Shown: positions 16,563 to 24,946 of the stretch, piece after piece | How positions within the stretch are numbered: the stretch's first letter is position 1 | How the letters are laid out: the number at the start of each line of letters is the position of its first letter | Source: Paracoccaceae bacterium | Lineage (GTDB): Bacteria; Pseudomonadota; Alphaproteobacteria; Rhodobacterales; Rhodobacteraceae | Length of the DNA stretch: 64,000 bases | Assembly: GCA_020832445.1 (NCBI GenBank) | Contig: JAFIEO010000047.1 | Coordinates: 1-64,000 of the forward strand | Reading direction: 5' to 3' | The notes under the pieces: generated by a model | What the model was told of the DNA's origin: nothing | The model's database searches: none | The model's input: the letters and a program-made list of their open reading frames with translations, nothing else | Made by a program: the position numbers and the translations under genes

Positions 16563-16964
16563 TCAGCGCGTCTGGGACACCATTTCAGGCGTTGCCGGAT
16601 CGTCGGGGTAATCGTTGCCAAAACTGGTTCGGATGTAATTGACCACTTCGGCAATCTGTTCGTCATCCAGCACGCCGCGCAGGGGCGGCATGGCCGCCTG
16701 ACCGTGCAGTGTCAGCATGACGGCATATTCCGGGTATTCCAGCGTCGGGTTGTCAGCCAGTGCGGGATAGCTGGCCGCGCCGGTTGCCCCTTGGCCATCC
16801 GGCATGTGACAGCTTGCGCAGACGGCCTTGTAGATTCCTTCGCCGGTTTGCTGTGTCAGCACATTGCGGCTTTCGAACCACGCGGCGCTGTCATCGGCGA
16901 TGGCGGGGACTGCCGCGATGCTTGCTGCGAACAGGGCGGGGGTGAATAGTTGGTGCATGCGCAT
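16563..16964 (-). CDS. Periplasmic class I c-type cytochrome
   Basis: This is a 133-residue monohaem cytochrome c. It has a Sec signal peptide (residues 1-23, ending PAIAD). The haem-attachment motif CASCH lies near residues 49-53 in GIYKAVCASCHMPDGQGATG. A Met-containing segment, AAMPPLRGVLDDEQIAEVVNYIR, provides the axial Met and the C-terminal helix. It starts three bases after the stop of the flavin amine oxidase gene, so it is the obvious electron acceptor for that enzyme. Amine oxidases of the NicA2 group are known to pass electrons to a neighbouring cytochrome c rather than to oxygen; this pair fits that arrangement. Confidence 0.93.
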   Translation of the reverse strand: MRMHQLFTPALFAASIAAVPAIADDSAAWFESRNVLTQQTGEGIYKAVCASCHMPDGQGATGAASYPALADNPTLEYPEYAVMLTLHGQAAMPPLRGVLDDEQIAEVVNYIRTSFGNDYPDDPATPEMVSQTR

Positions 16965-16967
16965 CGG

Positions 16968-18587
16968 TTATTCTCCTGCTGCGGCGATTGCGGTTTCGTT
17001 CAGGCGGCGGATGGCATCCAGCGACGACAGAACCGCCCCTTCCATCCATGCAGGCAGATAGGACAGATGCTCGCCCGCGCAGACAATCCGGCGGTCCATC
17101 GCCACCGCATCATCATATTGGGCCTCCTTGTCCTGCCATAGCCCGTAGCAGCCCAGTGTCCACGGCACACGGTGCCACGCCACAGAAACCCCTGCCTTGA
17201 ATTCTTCGGGCATTTGCGGGTGAATCTGGCTGCCCCATTCCACGGTGCGGCGCACGCGGTCTTCGGGTTCGATTGACGAATACTGATACGCCAGCGCCCC
17301 CCAGGAATAGGCCCCCAGAACAACGCCGGGTTTGTCCGACAGATAGTCATTCGACGGATAGGAGATTTGCGAGATGGGCAGGTCGGTATAGGTGGTCCCG
17401 CCGTAGATATGCTCGTCCTCTTCCCAAAAGCGGCGCTTGAATTCCAGCCCGACCTTGATTGATGCCGCGTAGTGCATGGTCTGGATCACATTCGCCAGCG
17501 GGCCAGAGAAGTCATGGTCAATCTGGCTCAGGATCGAGAAGGGAATCGTGCAGACGCAATAATCCGCGCTGGTCGTTCCTTCTGCGCCATCATTTTCCAA
17601 ATCCTCATAGGTGACCGACACACCATCATCATCCTGCCGGATCTGGGTGACGCGTTTGCGATAGCGCACCAGATCGCCAAGATTGTCGGCCATGGCGCGC
17701 GCAATCATGTCCATCCCGCCCTTGGGCTGGAAAATCGGCATGGAACCGTTCAATGCCTCGCTTGTGGCAAGGCGCGACCACAGGCCGGACTCCAGCAAGG
17801 TGGACAGGTCCAGAATTTCATTGGCAATGGGCGCGCCATCGACACCGCCACCGGGCGGGCGTTCATAGCCACGGCGCGAACTTGCGTCATTGCCGGACAC
17901 ATAGGCGTTGTCACTGTTCAGCGCGCCAAAGGTGCGCAGACCGGCCAGCAGGTTTTCCTTGTCTTCATCTGACAGCACCTGATCCAGCGCGCCCTGATCG
18001 GTGACTTTGGACAGCAGGTCGGAAATATGGCCGCGGAAATCGGCATTGATTTCGCGGTAGCGCACGGGCTTGCCGTCAAATGCGTCGACCGAATGCACAT
18101 AGGCATGGTTGTTGATCTGGATCAGCGGTTCCAGTTCAACACCCAGCCTGCGGCAATAGTCCAGAATGCCATAATGGTTATAGGGCACACGCCATGGACC
18201 GGGGTTGAAGTAATTGCCTTCGGCAAAATCCACGGTCTGGGTAAAGCCACCCAATTCTTCATAGGTGTCGCCCGCGCGCATGGTCCAGCAGCGCCCGCCC
18301 GCGATTTCGCGGAATTCCAGCACTTCGACATCATAGCCCGCATCGCGCAATTCCATCGCGGCGATCATACCGGCGATTCCAGCCCCAAGAACAAGCACTT
18401 TTGTCCCTTCGGGAGCACGTTCTAGTTGTATGCGCCCATCATAAGGTGACGCATGCGCGACCCCCATCATACCCATGGCCTGATACATTGCCGCGGCGCC
18501 ACCAGCGGCGCCGACCATCGTCAGGAATTCCCGTCTTGATGGATTAGGTGTTGAATTATCAGCTAAAATGGCCTCCTTTAGTTTCAT
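16968..18587 (-). CDS. Tat-exported FAD-dependent amine oxidase/dehydrogenase
   Basis: This is a flavin amine oxidase of about 539 residues. The N-terminus carries a twin-arginine motif (SRREFLTMVGAAGG) and the mature part starts near residue 45. The FAD-binding KVLVLGAGIAGMIAAMELRDAGYDVEVLE (seen as GAGIAG plus the following Glu) is followed by AGGRCWTMR. The C-terminal flavin block is CAGEHLSYLPAWMEGAV. It should oxidise an amine or amino acid to an imine in the periplasm, giving electrons to the adjacent cytochrome c. The substrate is unknown. The start is uncertain: ATGs at 18587 and 18599 lack a ribosome-binding site, while AAAGGAGG lies just inside the frame at 18571-18578. Confidence 0.88.
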   Translation of the reverse strand: MKLKEAILADNSTPNPSRREFLTMVGAAGGAAAMYQAMGMMGVAHASPYDGRIQLERAPEGTKVLVLGAGIAGMIAAMELRDAGYDVEVLEFREIAGGRCWTMRAGDTYEELGGFTQTVDFAEGNYFNPGPWRVPYNHYGILDYCRRLGVELEPLIQINNHAYVHSVDAFDGKPVRYREINADFRGHISDLLSKVTDQGALDQVLSDEDKENLLAGLRTFGALNSDNAYVSGNDASSRRGYERPPGGGVDGAPIANEILDLSTLLESGLWSRLATSEALNGSMPIFQPKGGMDMIARAMADNLGDLVRYRKRVTQIRQDDDGVSVTYEDLENDGAEGTTSADYCVCTIPFSILSQIDHDFSGPLANVIQTMHYAASIKVGLEFKRRFWEEDEHIYGGTTYTDLPISQISYPSNDYLSDKPGVVLGAYSWGALAYQYSSIEPEDRVRRTVEWGSQIHPQMPEEFKAGVSVAWHRVPWTLGCYGLWQDKEAQYDDAVAMDRRIVCAGEHLSYLPAWMEGAVLSSLDAIRRLNETAIAAAGE

Positions 18588-18600
18588 GTTCGGAAACATG
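18585..18600. promoter_or_regulatory. Palindrome at the amine oxidase start region
   Basis: CATGTT-CGGA-AACATG is a perfect 6-base inverted repeat with a four-base spacer, lying on the proposed start codons of the amine oxidase gene. It has the size and symmetry of a repressor operator, or could fold over the start in the mRNA. No regulator is assigned. Confidence 0.35.
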
Positions 18601-18819
18601 TTGTGACGGGTGCGACATTTTGTCAAGCAAAGCGCCCTGCTAATGCCGGCTGAAATCATTCCCTGACGGAATGAACCAACGCCAAACGGGCAATCAACCA
18701 TAGATTGATTTCCCGCATATGGCGGGCGTATTGCAATCTGCGGTTCAGATGATGACAGTTCGGGTCAGGCACATCGGGGAACGCCGCTATTTATGTGCCC
18801 TGCGGGCCGCGATGGTTGT

Positions 18820-19755
18820 CTAATCCCCAAGCGGCAGCGGAACCGTGCGCCCGTGATATGCTGTCAGCGAAGCGCGCACGCGGCGCAGATATTCGGAACT
18901 CAGTTCAGGGCGTTCGCGGGCCACGGACAAGGCCAGCGCGTCCAGCACAATCAGCAGCGAAAACCGGATGGCAGTTGGTTGGAAAATATCGGGATGTTCG
19001 GGAATCGCGAATGTGATCGGTATTGCCGCCAGTTGCGCCAACCGGCTGTTGGGGCTGGTGATGGCGATGGTGGTCGCGCCATAGCTGTTGGCAATTTTTG
19101 TCGCCGCAATCATGGCATCCACCTCGCCACTGGCGGAAAACACCATCAGCACATCTTCGGCCCCCAGTGTCGCGGCCTGCATTTGCGCCTGATAGCTGTC
19201 ATTGACATAGGATGCGGGAATCCCGATGCGGAACAGGCGGTTTGCCGTTTCCATGGCCATCATGGACGACCCGCCCCCGATCCCTGCTGCAAGCGTGCGC
19301 CGACCTGTGCTTAGCGCGTGTTTTGCGGCTTCCATCTGGGTGTGGTCCAGTTGGTGGCGCAACATGGCGGCTGCCGAATGGAATGCCGACAGCACATCAT
19401 CGACGGCGGTTTCTGTGCCGGTCGGGTGGTCGCCGGGGTCGGTGTCGAAATACTGCATGCTGACGGCAAGGTTCTGTGCCAGCCGCAGCTTGAATTCACG
19501 AAAGCCGTCACTGCCCAGCGACCGGCAAAACCGGACAACTGTGGGGGTGCTGACACCAGCGCCCGCCGCCAGTTCGGCAATGGTCATATTGCTGATCCGC
19601 ATCAGATTTGCCTTGACGTAATCGGCCACTTTCTGTTCGCGCGCAGCCAGCTTGCCATCCAGCCTGTCCAGGGCACTGATGACATCCACGACACCGATCT
19701 GCGCACGGTTTTGCAGTTTCACGTTGGCGGGCGGTGTCGGGTTGTCGGCTTTCAT
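18820..19755 (-). CDS. RpiR-family transcriptional regulator
   Basis: This is a 311-residue regulator with an N-terminal RpiR helix-turn-helix domain (residues 25-105; MTIAELAAGAGVSTPTVVRFCRSLGSDGFREFKLRLAQ). A C-terminal SIS phosphosugar-isomerase-like sensing domain follows (about 130-280; GIGGGSSMMAMETANRLFRIG, then LMVFSASGEVDAMIAATKIA). It is divergent from the MlrC-like operon, with about 200 bases between. That intergenic DNA contains TGTAA-type repeats also found before the downstream binding-protein gene, so it probably controls both. Many RpiR proteins act on amino-sugar or amino-acid catabolism; the effector here is unknown. Confidence 0.92.
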   Translation of the reverse strand: MKADNPTPPANVKLQNRAQIGVVDVISALDRLDGKLAAREQKVADYVKANLMRISNMTIAELAAGAGVSTPTVVRFCRSLGSDGFREFKLRLAQNLAVSMQYFDTDPGDHPTGTETAVDDVLSAFHSAAAMLRHQLDHTQMEAAKHALSTGRRTLAAGIGGGSSMMAMETANRLFRIGIPASYVNDSYQAQMQAATLGAEDVLMVFSASGEVDAMIAATKIANSYGATTIAITSPNSRLAQLAAIPITFAIPEHPDIFQPTAIRFSLLIVLDALALSVARERPELSSEYLRRVRASLTAYHGRTVPLPLGD

Positions 19756-19767
19756 AGCGGCTCCAAT

Positions 19768-19784
19768 ATGAAACTTAGCTTCAT
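19768..19784. promoter_or_regulatory. Inverted repeat just upstream of rpiR-type gene
   Basis: ATGAA-N7-TTCAT (19768-19772 and 19780-19784) is an inverted repeat 13 bases upstream of the RpiR start. It may be an autoregulatory operator. Its core GAAGCTAAG (reverse strand) recurs in the sequence before the peptide-binding protein gene near 26092. Confidence 0.3.
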
Positions 19785-19879
19785 TTCTATGGCGCTTTTG
19801 CGAAAATCTGCAATAAATTTGTCCCCAAAAGGAACTTTAGTTACAAATTACACTTGCTGGCCCGAATTTTGCTGATATA

Positions 19880-19894
19880 TGTAACGCAATTACA
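19880..19894. promoter_or_regulatory. Candidate RpiR operator before the mlrC-like operon
   Basis: TGTAA-CGCAA-TTACA is a perfect 5-base inverted repeat with a five-base spacer, followed by AA. It lies 59 bases before the MlrC-like start. Two more half-sites (TTACA) stand at 19841-19852. A matching element is found at 26031-26047 before the peptide-binding protein gene. The pattern resembles operators of other RpiR proteins such as HexR. Confidence 0.5.
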
Positions 19895-19952
19895 AATACG
19901 CAGCGCCGCATCATACCGCAGCGCTTGTGCAAGTCCGGAAGGGAACTGACTG

Positions 19953-21422
19953 ATGAAAGTGTTCTGTGCGTCCATAGCAACCGAGACGAACACATTCTCG
20001 CCCTTGCGCACAGACCTGTCGGATTTTCACGAAAGCTTCTATGCGCCCCCCGGCAAGCACCCTGAAACGCCGACATTATGTTCAGCCGTGTTTCCCGAAT
20101 TGCGGGCGCGCGCGCAGCGTGGCGAGATTGAGCTGGTAGAGGGGACCGCCACATGGGCCGAACCTGCCGGTCTGGTCAGCGCGCAGACATGGGCGCATTT
20201 GCGCGACGAAGTGCTGGGGCAGTTGCGCGCAGCCATGCCAGTGCAGGCCGTGGTCATGGGGCTGCATGGCGCGATGATTGCACAGGATTGCGTGGATTGC
20301 GAAGGCGAATTGCTGGCTGAAATCCGCAAGATTGTGGGGCCTGATGTCAAGATTGGCGCCAGTTTCGACCCGCACAGCCACCTGAGCGCCGCGCGCGTTG
20401 ACAATGCTGACATTATCACCGTGTTCAAGGAATTCCCGCATACGGATTTTGTCGAAGCAGGCGTGGCTTGTGTGGATTTGACGCTGCGCGCCGCGCGCGG
20501 GGAAATCCGGCCGGTGATTTCGGTGTTCGATGTGCGCATGATTGATGTGCTGCCCACCAGCCGTGCGCCGATGCGCGGTTTTGTGGACCGCATGCGCGCG
20601 CTGGAAGATGCAGGCGCGGCCCTGTCCATTTCTGTGATACACGGGTTCATGGCTGGCGATTCCCCTGATCTGGGGGTCAAGATGGTGGTCATTACCGATG
20701 ATGCGCAAGCGGCAGGTGATGCATTGGCGCGTAAACTGGGGCAGGAATTATTCACCTTTCGCGGGCGCGCGCGCCCCGATTTTCTGGACCCGCGCGCAGC
20801 GCTGGACAAGGTGGCGAAATCCGGCAGCGGGCCGGTGGTCGTTGCCGATGTCTGGGACAATCCCGGTGGCGGGGTGCCGGGCGATTCCACCATCATTCTG
20901 CGCCATGTGCTGGATATGGGGCTGCGCGATATTGCCTTTGGCACCATCTGGGACCCGATGGCCGTGCGCATATGTCATGCCGCAGGCGAAGGGGCGCTGT
21001 TGAAACTGCGTTTCGGCGGCAAGACATCTGATGTGGCGGGTGATCCGGTCGATGCGGTGGTGCGTGTTGTGCGCGTGCAGCGCGATGCGGTCCAAAGTTT
21101 CGGGGCTTCTGTCGTGCCGCTGGGCGATAGTGCCGTGATTGAATTTCAGGGCGTTCAGGTGGTTCTGAACTCCACCCGTTCACAAGCATTCTCGCCGGAT
21201 TTGTTCACCAATCTGGGGATTGATATTTCAGTCAAGCGCGCCTTGGTGGTGAAATCCACCAACCATTTCCACGGGGCTTTTGCGCCGGTTGCCGCAGAAA
21301 TTCTGTATTGCGCCGTTGACGGGCCGTATCCGAATGACCCGCGCCGCACGGAATACAAACACCTGACCCGCGCGATCTGGCCCATCGTGGCAGACCCGCA
21401 CGGCACAGACGGGGGCGGATGA
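19953..21422 (+). CDS. M81-family metallopeptidase (MlrC-like)
   Basis: This 489-residue protein resembles MlrC, the microcystinase that cleaves linear tetrapeptides from microcystin, and its wider M81 family. Family blocks are CASIATETNTFSP at the N-terminus and VVMGLHGAM, then GASFDPHSHLSAARV, which supplies likely metal-ligand Asp/His residues. Further on come SVIHGFMAGD, VVADVWDNPGGGVPGDST and VVKSTNHFHGAFAPVA. Most M81 members act on unknown peptides or amides; microcystin itself is unlikely here. It leads an operon with a D-amino-acid-type PLP enzyme and a RidA, overlapping the next start by four bases. AAGGGAA precedes the ATG. Confidence 0.88.
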   Translation: MKVFCASIATETNTFSPLRTDLSDFHESFYAPPGKHPETPTLCSAVFPELRARAQRGEIELVEGTATWAEPAGLVSAQTWAHLRDEVLGQLRAAMPVQAVVMGLHGAMIAQDCVDCEGELLAEIRKIVGPDVKIGASFDPHSHLSAARVDNADIITVFKEFPHTDFVEAGVACVDLTLRAARGEIRPVISVFDVRMIDVLPTSRAPMRGFVDRMRALEDAGAALSISVIHGFMAGDSPDLGVKMVVITDDAQAAGDALARKLGQELFTFRGRARPDFLDPRAALDKVAKSGSGPVVVADVWDNPGGGVPGDSTIILRHVLDMGLRDIAFGTIWDPMAVRICHAAGEGALLKLRFGGKTSDVAGDPVDAVVRVVRVQRDAVQSFGASVVPLGDSAVIEFQGVQVVLNSTRSQAFSPDLFTNLGIDISVKRALVVKSTNHFHGAFAPVAAEILYCAVDGPYPNDPRRTEYKHLTRAIWPIVADPHGTDGGG

Positions 21423-22474
21423 TGTTTGCACAGATTGCAACCCCCGCCGTGCTGGTCGATCTGGATATTGCGCAAGCAAATATCGACAGGTTTCAGGCGC
21501 ACGCCACGCGTGCCGGTGTGGCGGTGCGCCCGCATATAAAGACGCATAAGCTGCCAATGCTGGCCCATGCCCAGATCAGGGCGGGTGCGGTCGGGATAAC
21601 ATGCCAAAAGCTGTCCGAAGCCCGCGCAATGATGTCGCAAGGCGGGATCGCGGATATCCTGATCACCTATAATATTGTCGGCGACGGCAAGCTGTCAGAA
21701 CTGCGCGCATTGGCCCGGAAGGTGCGCGTGCGTGTCACCGCTGACAGTCATGATGTGGTCGCGGGCCTGTCGCGGGCTTTTGCGGATGCGCCGCAGCCGC
21801 TGGATGTGCTGGTCGAATGTGACACGGGTGCGGGGCGCTGCGGGGTTCTGACGCCGGATGCGGCCTGCGCGCTGGCGCAAACCATTGCACAGGCACCCGG
21901 TTTGCGCTTTGGCGGGCTGATGACCTATCCGCCTGCGAATGCGGTGCGCGATGTGTCCGACTGGCTGACGCGGGCCGCGCAGCGTTGCGAAGGGGCGGGC
22001 CTGTCTGTGCCGGTCATTTCAACCGGCGGGTCACCCGATATGTGGGCGGTGCAGGCCCTGCCATGGCCTACGGAATACCGCGCAGGAACATATGTTTATA
22101 ATGACCGTTCGCTGGTGGCGCGCGGGGTGTGCGACTGGGGTGCCTGCGCGCTGACAGTGCTGGCAACGGTTGTGTCCGTGCCCGCCCCCGACCGCGCGGT
22201 GATAGATGCGGGCAGCAAGGTGTTGTCATCCGATTTGCTGGGCCTGACGGGGCATGGTCATGTTCTGGGCCGGTCCGACATTTCCATCGCCGCACTGTCT
22301 GAGGAACATGGCATTCTGCATGCCGACACCATCGCGCTGAAGGTGGGTGAGCGCGTGCGCATTGTTCCCAATCACGCCTGCGTGGTGGCAAACCTGCTGG
22401 ACCGCGTGCATCTGCTGCGCGCAGGCGTTCCGCAGGGCGAAACGCAGGTGACAGCACGGGGGCAAGTCTGGTGA
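21419..22474 (+). CDS. Fold-type III PLP enzyme: D-serine dehydratase/D-threonine aldolase-like
   Basis: This 351-residue protein belongs to the alanine-racemase-fold family that acts on D-amino acids (D-threonine aldolase, D-serine dehydratase, D-3-hydroxyaspartate dehydratase). The PLP lysine lies in VRPHIKTHKLPML (about residue 42). GALMTYP-like substrate and phosphate sites appear as FGGLMTYPPA and ISTGGSPDM. The C-terminal PNHACVVANL gives the His-x-Cys metal-binding pair of the D-serine dehydratase group. The expected reaction is lyase or dehydratase chemistry on a D-hydroxy-amino acid. It overlaps the MlrC-like gene and is 59 bases before a RidA, which fits release of an enamine product. 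Confidence 0.85.
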   Translation: MMFAQIATPAVLVDLDIAQANIDRFQAHATRAGVAVRPHIKTHKLPMLAHAQIRAGAVGITCQKLSEARAMMSQGGIADILITYNIVGDGKLSELRALARKVRVRVTADSHDVVAGLSRAFADAPQPLDVLVECDTGAGRCGVLTPDAACALAQTIAQAPGLRFGGLMTYPPANAVRDVSDWLTRAAQRCEGAGLSVPVISTGGSPDMWAVQALPWPTEYRAGTYVYNDRSLVARGVCDWGACALTVLATVVSVPAPDRAVIDAGSKVLSSDLLGLTGHGHVLGRSDISIAALSEEHGILHADTIALKVGERVRIVPNHACVVANLLDRVHLLRAGVPQGETQVTARGQVW

Positions 22475-22533
22475 ATGGCCCGACTGATGAAAGCCGCAAC
22501 AATTCTGACAAAACCACAAACAGGAGTGACAAG

Positions 22534-22926
22534 ATGACACTGGAACGCATCGGCGTATCGCGCACAGGCGCAGGTGGCCAATCCTTGCCGTTTTCACCGG
22601 CAGTTCGGGCGGGGGATATGATATATGTCTCCGGTCAGGTCGCCATGAAAGAGAATGGCGAGATTGAACCGGGCGGCATCGAGGCGCAGACGCGGCGCAC
22701 CATGGAAAACCTGAAAGCGGTGCTGGAACTGGCAGGATGCAGTTTTGATGATGTCGTCAAGGCGAATTGCTGGCTGGACGATCCGCGCGATTTCTGGACG
22801 TTCAACCGCGTTTATGCCGAATATTTCCCGAATGGCGGCCCTGCGCGTTCAACCGTACAGGCCACGCTGATGGTCGATGCCAAGGTCGAGGTTGATGTGA
22901 TCGTCTACAAACCGCAGGCGAAATAG
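22534..22926 (+). CDS. RidA-family 2-iminobutanoate/2-iminopropanoate deaminase
   Basis: This is a standard-length cytosolic RidA protein of 130 residues. It hydrolyses 2-aminoacrylate and related enamines/imines to 2-oxo acids and ammonia, preventing damage to PLP enzymes. The blocks LPFSPAVRAGDMIYVSGQV, MENLKAVLELAGCSFDDVVK, the catalytic Arg in GPARSTVQAT and the Glu in VEVDVIVY are all present. There is no signal peptide, unlike the second RidA at 15982. AGGAG lies before the ATG at 22534. It sits between the D-amino-acid PLP enzyme and a peptide ABC transporter. Confidence 0.93.
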   Translation: MTLERIGVSRTGAGGQSLPFSPAVRAGDMIYVSGQVAMKENGEIEPGGIEAQTRRTMENLKAVLELAGCSFDDVVKANCWLDDPRDFWTFNRVYAEYFPNGGPARSTVQATLMVDAKVEVDVIVYKPQAK

Positions 22927-22971
22927 CAGCAGGCCGGTACAGGTGGCAGGCTGATGGTGGGGGCGCATCCT

Positions 22972-24045
22972 ATGACAGAAGATTTGGACATGCCGGTGGA
23001 TGAGGGCGCGCTGTTGCGCATATCCGGTTTGAAAAAGCATTTCCCGATAACATCGGGTGTGTTGCAGCGCATAACCGGCCATGTGCGCGCGGTCGAGGAT
23101 GTTACCCTTTCCATCCAGTCGGGCGAAACGCTGGCGCTGGTCGGTGAATCGGGCTGCGGCAAAAGCAAGGCGGGCCGGTTGATCCTGCGGCTGATCGAAG
23201 CCACATCAGGCAGCGTTACCTTTCAGGGGCGCGATGTGCGCAGCCTGGACAGTCGCGCCCTGCGCGCCTTGCGGCGCGACATGCAGATCATTTTCCAAGA
23301 TCCGTTTTCGTCACTGAACCCGCGCATGCGGGTGCGCGATCTGATTGCCGAACCGATTGTGTTTCACAAACTGGTGCACGGGCGTGCGCAGGTTGATGCC
23401 CGTGTTGACGAACTGATGCAGATTGTCGGACTGTCGCCTGCCCATCGCAATAAATTCCCGCATGAATTCAGCGGTGGCCAGCGCCAGCGTATCGGGATCG
23501 CGCGGGCCTTGGCGGTGCAGCCCAAATTCATTGTTTGCGATGAACCGATTTCGGCGCTGGATGTGTCCATTCAGGCGCAGGTGCTGAACCTGTTATCGCA
23601 GTTGTAACGGGATTTCGGCCTGACATATCTGTTCATTTCGCATGACCTTAGTGTTGTGCGCTATGTCAGTGACCGCGTGGCGGTCATGTATCTGGGCCGG
23701 ATTGTGGAACTGGCCGACACGGCGGCCCTGTTTGAGGAACCCCGCCATCCTTATACGGCGGCGCTGCTGTCTGCCATTCCCGTGCCCGACCCCACCTTGA
23801 AGCGCGACGGGCGTGTGATCCTGTCAGGCGATGTGCCAAGCCCGTCCGATCCGCCGCAGGGCTGCCCCTTTCACCCGCGCTGCACCTATGCGCAGGATAT
23901 TTGTCGCACCGCAGTGCCGGAGTTGCGCGCCGTGGCGCGCGCATCCGGCAGGCAGGGTGCCGTTGCCTGCCATCTGGCTGATGATCTGGCACTTGCCGGT
24001 ATTCCGACACCTGCACCGCAACCCGCAACAGGGGGGATGACATGA
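22972..24045 (+). pseudogene. Dipeptide/oligopeptide ABC ATPase (DppF-like), broken by an in-frame stop
   Basis: The reading frame encodes an ABC ATPase of about 357 residues: Walker [11 protein letters not shown]-loop region IIFQDPFSSLNPRMRV, signature EFSGGQRQRIGIARAL, Walker B FIVCDEPISALDVS. After the D-loop, the codon at 23605-23607 is TAA. The same frame then continues without shift as [22 protein letters not shown] (H-loop) and the C-terminal [14 protein letters not shown] oligopeptide-transporter domain. CAA (Gln) is the residue expected there, so a single C-to-T change would explain it. The truncated product would lack the H-loop. This is either a true nonsense mutation or a sequence error. 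Confidence 0.85.
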
Positions 24046-24946
24046 CTTCGCTTGACCCCAATTCCGCACGCCAAGGTGACCCGATGACGTCACAACCGCC
24101 TGAAACCGGAAATAGTGGCGCGCCCGCGTGGCTGATGCGCCTGAACGGGCGCATTCTGTTTGGCGGCGCTTTGGTGTTGTTGATTGTCATAATCGCTGTG
24201 GCCGCGCCGCTGCTGGCGACCCATGATCCGCTGCGCGTGCGCATGTCGGGGCGGTTGCTGCCACCGGGGGCCGAACACTGGCTGGGCACCGACAATAACG
24301 GCCGCGATATTTACAGCCGCATATTATATGGCGCGCGCGTGTCGGTGCTGGTGGGCGGGCCGTGGTGGTTCTGTCCACGCTGATCGGGGCGTTTATCGGG
24401 CTGGTGTCCGGCTATTTCCGCCGCCTTGACGGGGTATTCATGCGCTTCATGGATGCGCTGATGACATTCCCGTCCATCCTGCTGGCGATAGCGATTGTGG
24501 CCGCATTGGGGGCCAGCACCCAGAATGTCGTGATTGCGCTGACCATCAGTTTTATCCCGCATACGGCGCGCGTGGTGCGCGGCAAGGTGTTAAGTGTGCG
24601 CGAGGAAACCTATGTCGAATCCGCGCGCGCGGTGGGATTGGGCGACTGGCTGATTATCCGGCGCTACATCCTGCCCAATGTCATGGCGCCGCTGATGGTG
24701 CAGGCCACCTTTATTCTGGCGCTGGCCATTATTGCAGAAGCGGGCCTTAGTTATGTTGGCGCGGGCACGCCGCCGCCACAGCCCAGTTGGGGCAATATTC
24801 TGGCTGACGGGCGGTCCTACCTGCACAACGCGTGGTGGATGACCACCTTTCCGGGGCTGTTCATCATGGTGTCGGTGCTGGGCCTGAATATTATGGGCGA
24901 CGGCCTGCGCGATATGCTTGACCCCCGCATGGAGGCCGGAAAATGA
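24042..24946 (+). pseudogene. Dipeptide ABC permease (DppC-like), broken by a frameshift
   Basis: The first part reads as a DppC-type N-terminus: cytoplasmic tail, one membrane helix near residues 38-58, then LGTDNNGRDIYSRILYGARVSVLVGG. In that frame it soon ends (24383). From about 24362 the continuation is in another frame: VVLSTLIGAFIGLVSGYFRR and the permease EAA-loop region ESARAVGLGDWLIIRRYILPN to NIMGDGLRDMLDPRM. One missing base in the GGCGGGCC run near 24357-24363 restores a single ORF. It overlaps the broken ATPase and the intact ATPase by four bases each, so the operon was compact before the lesion. Confidence 0.85.
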
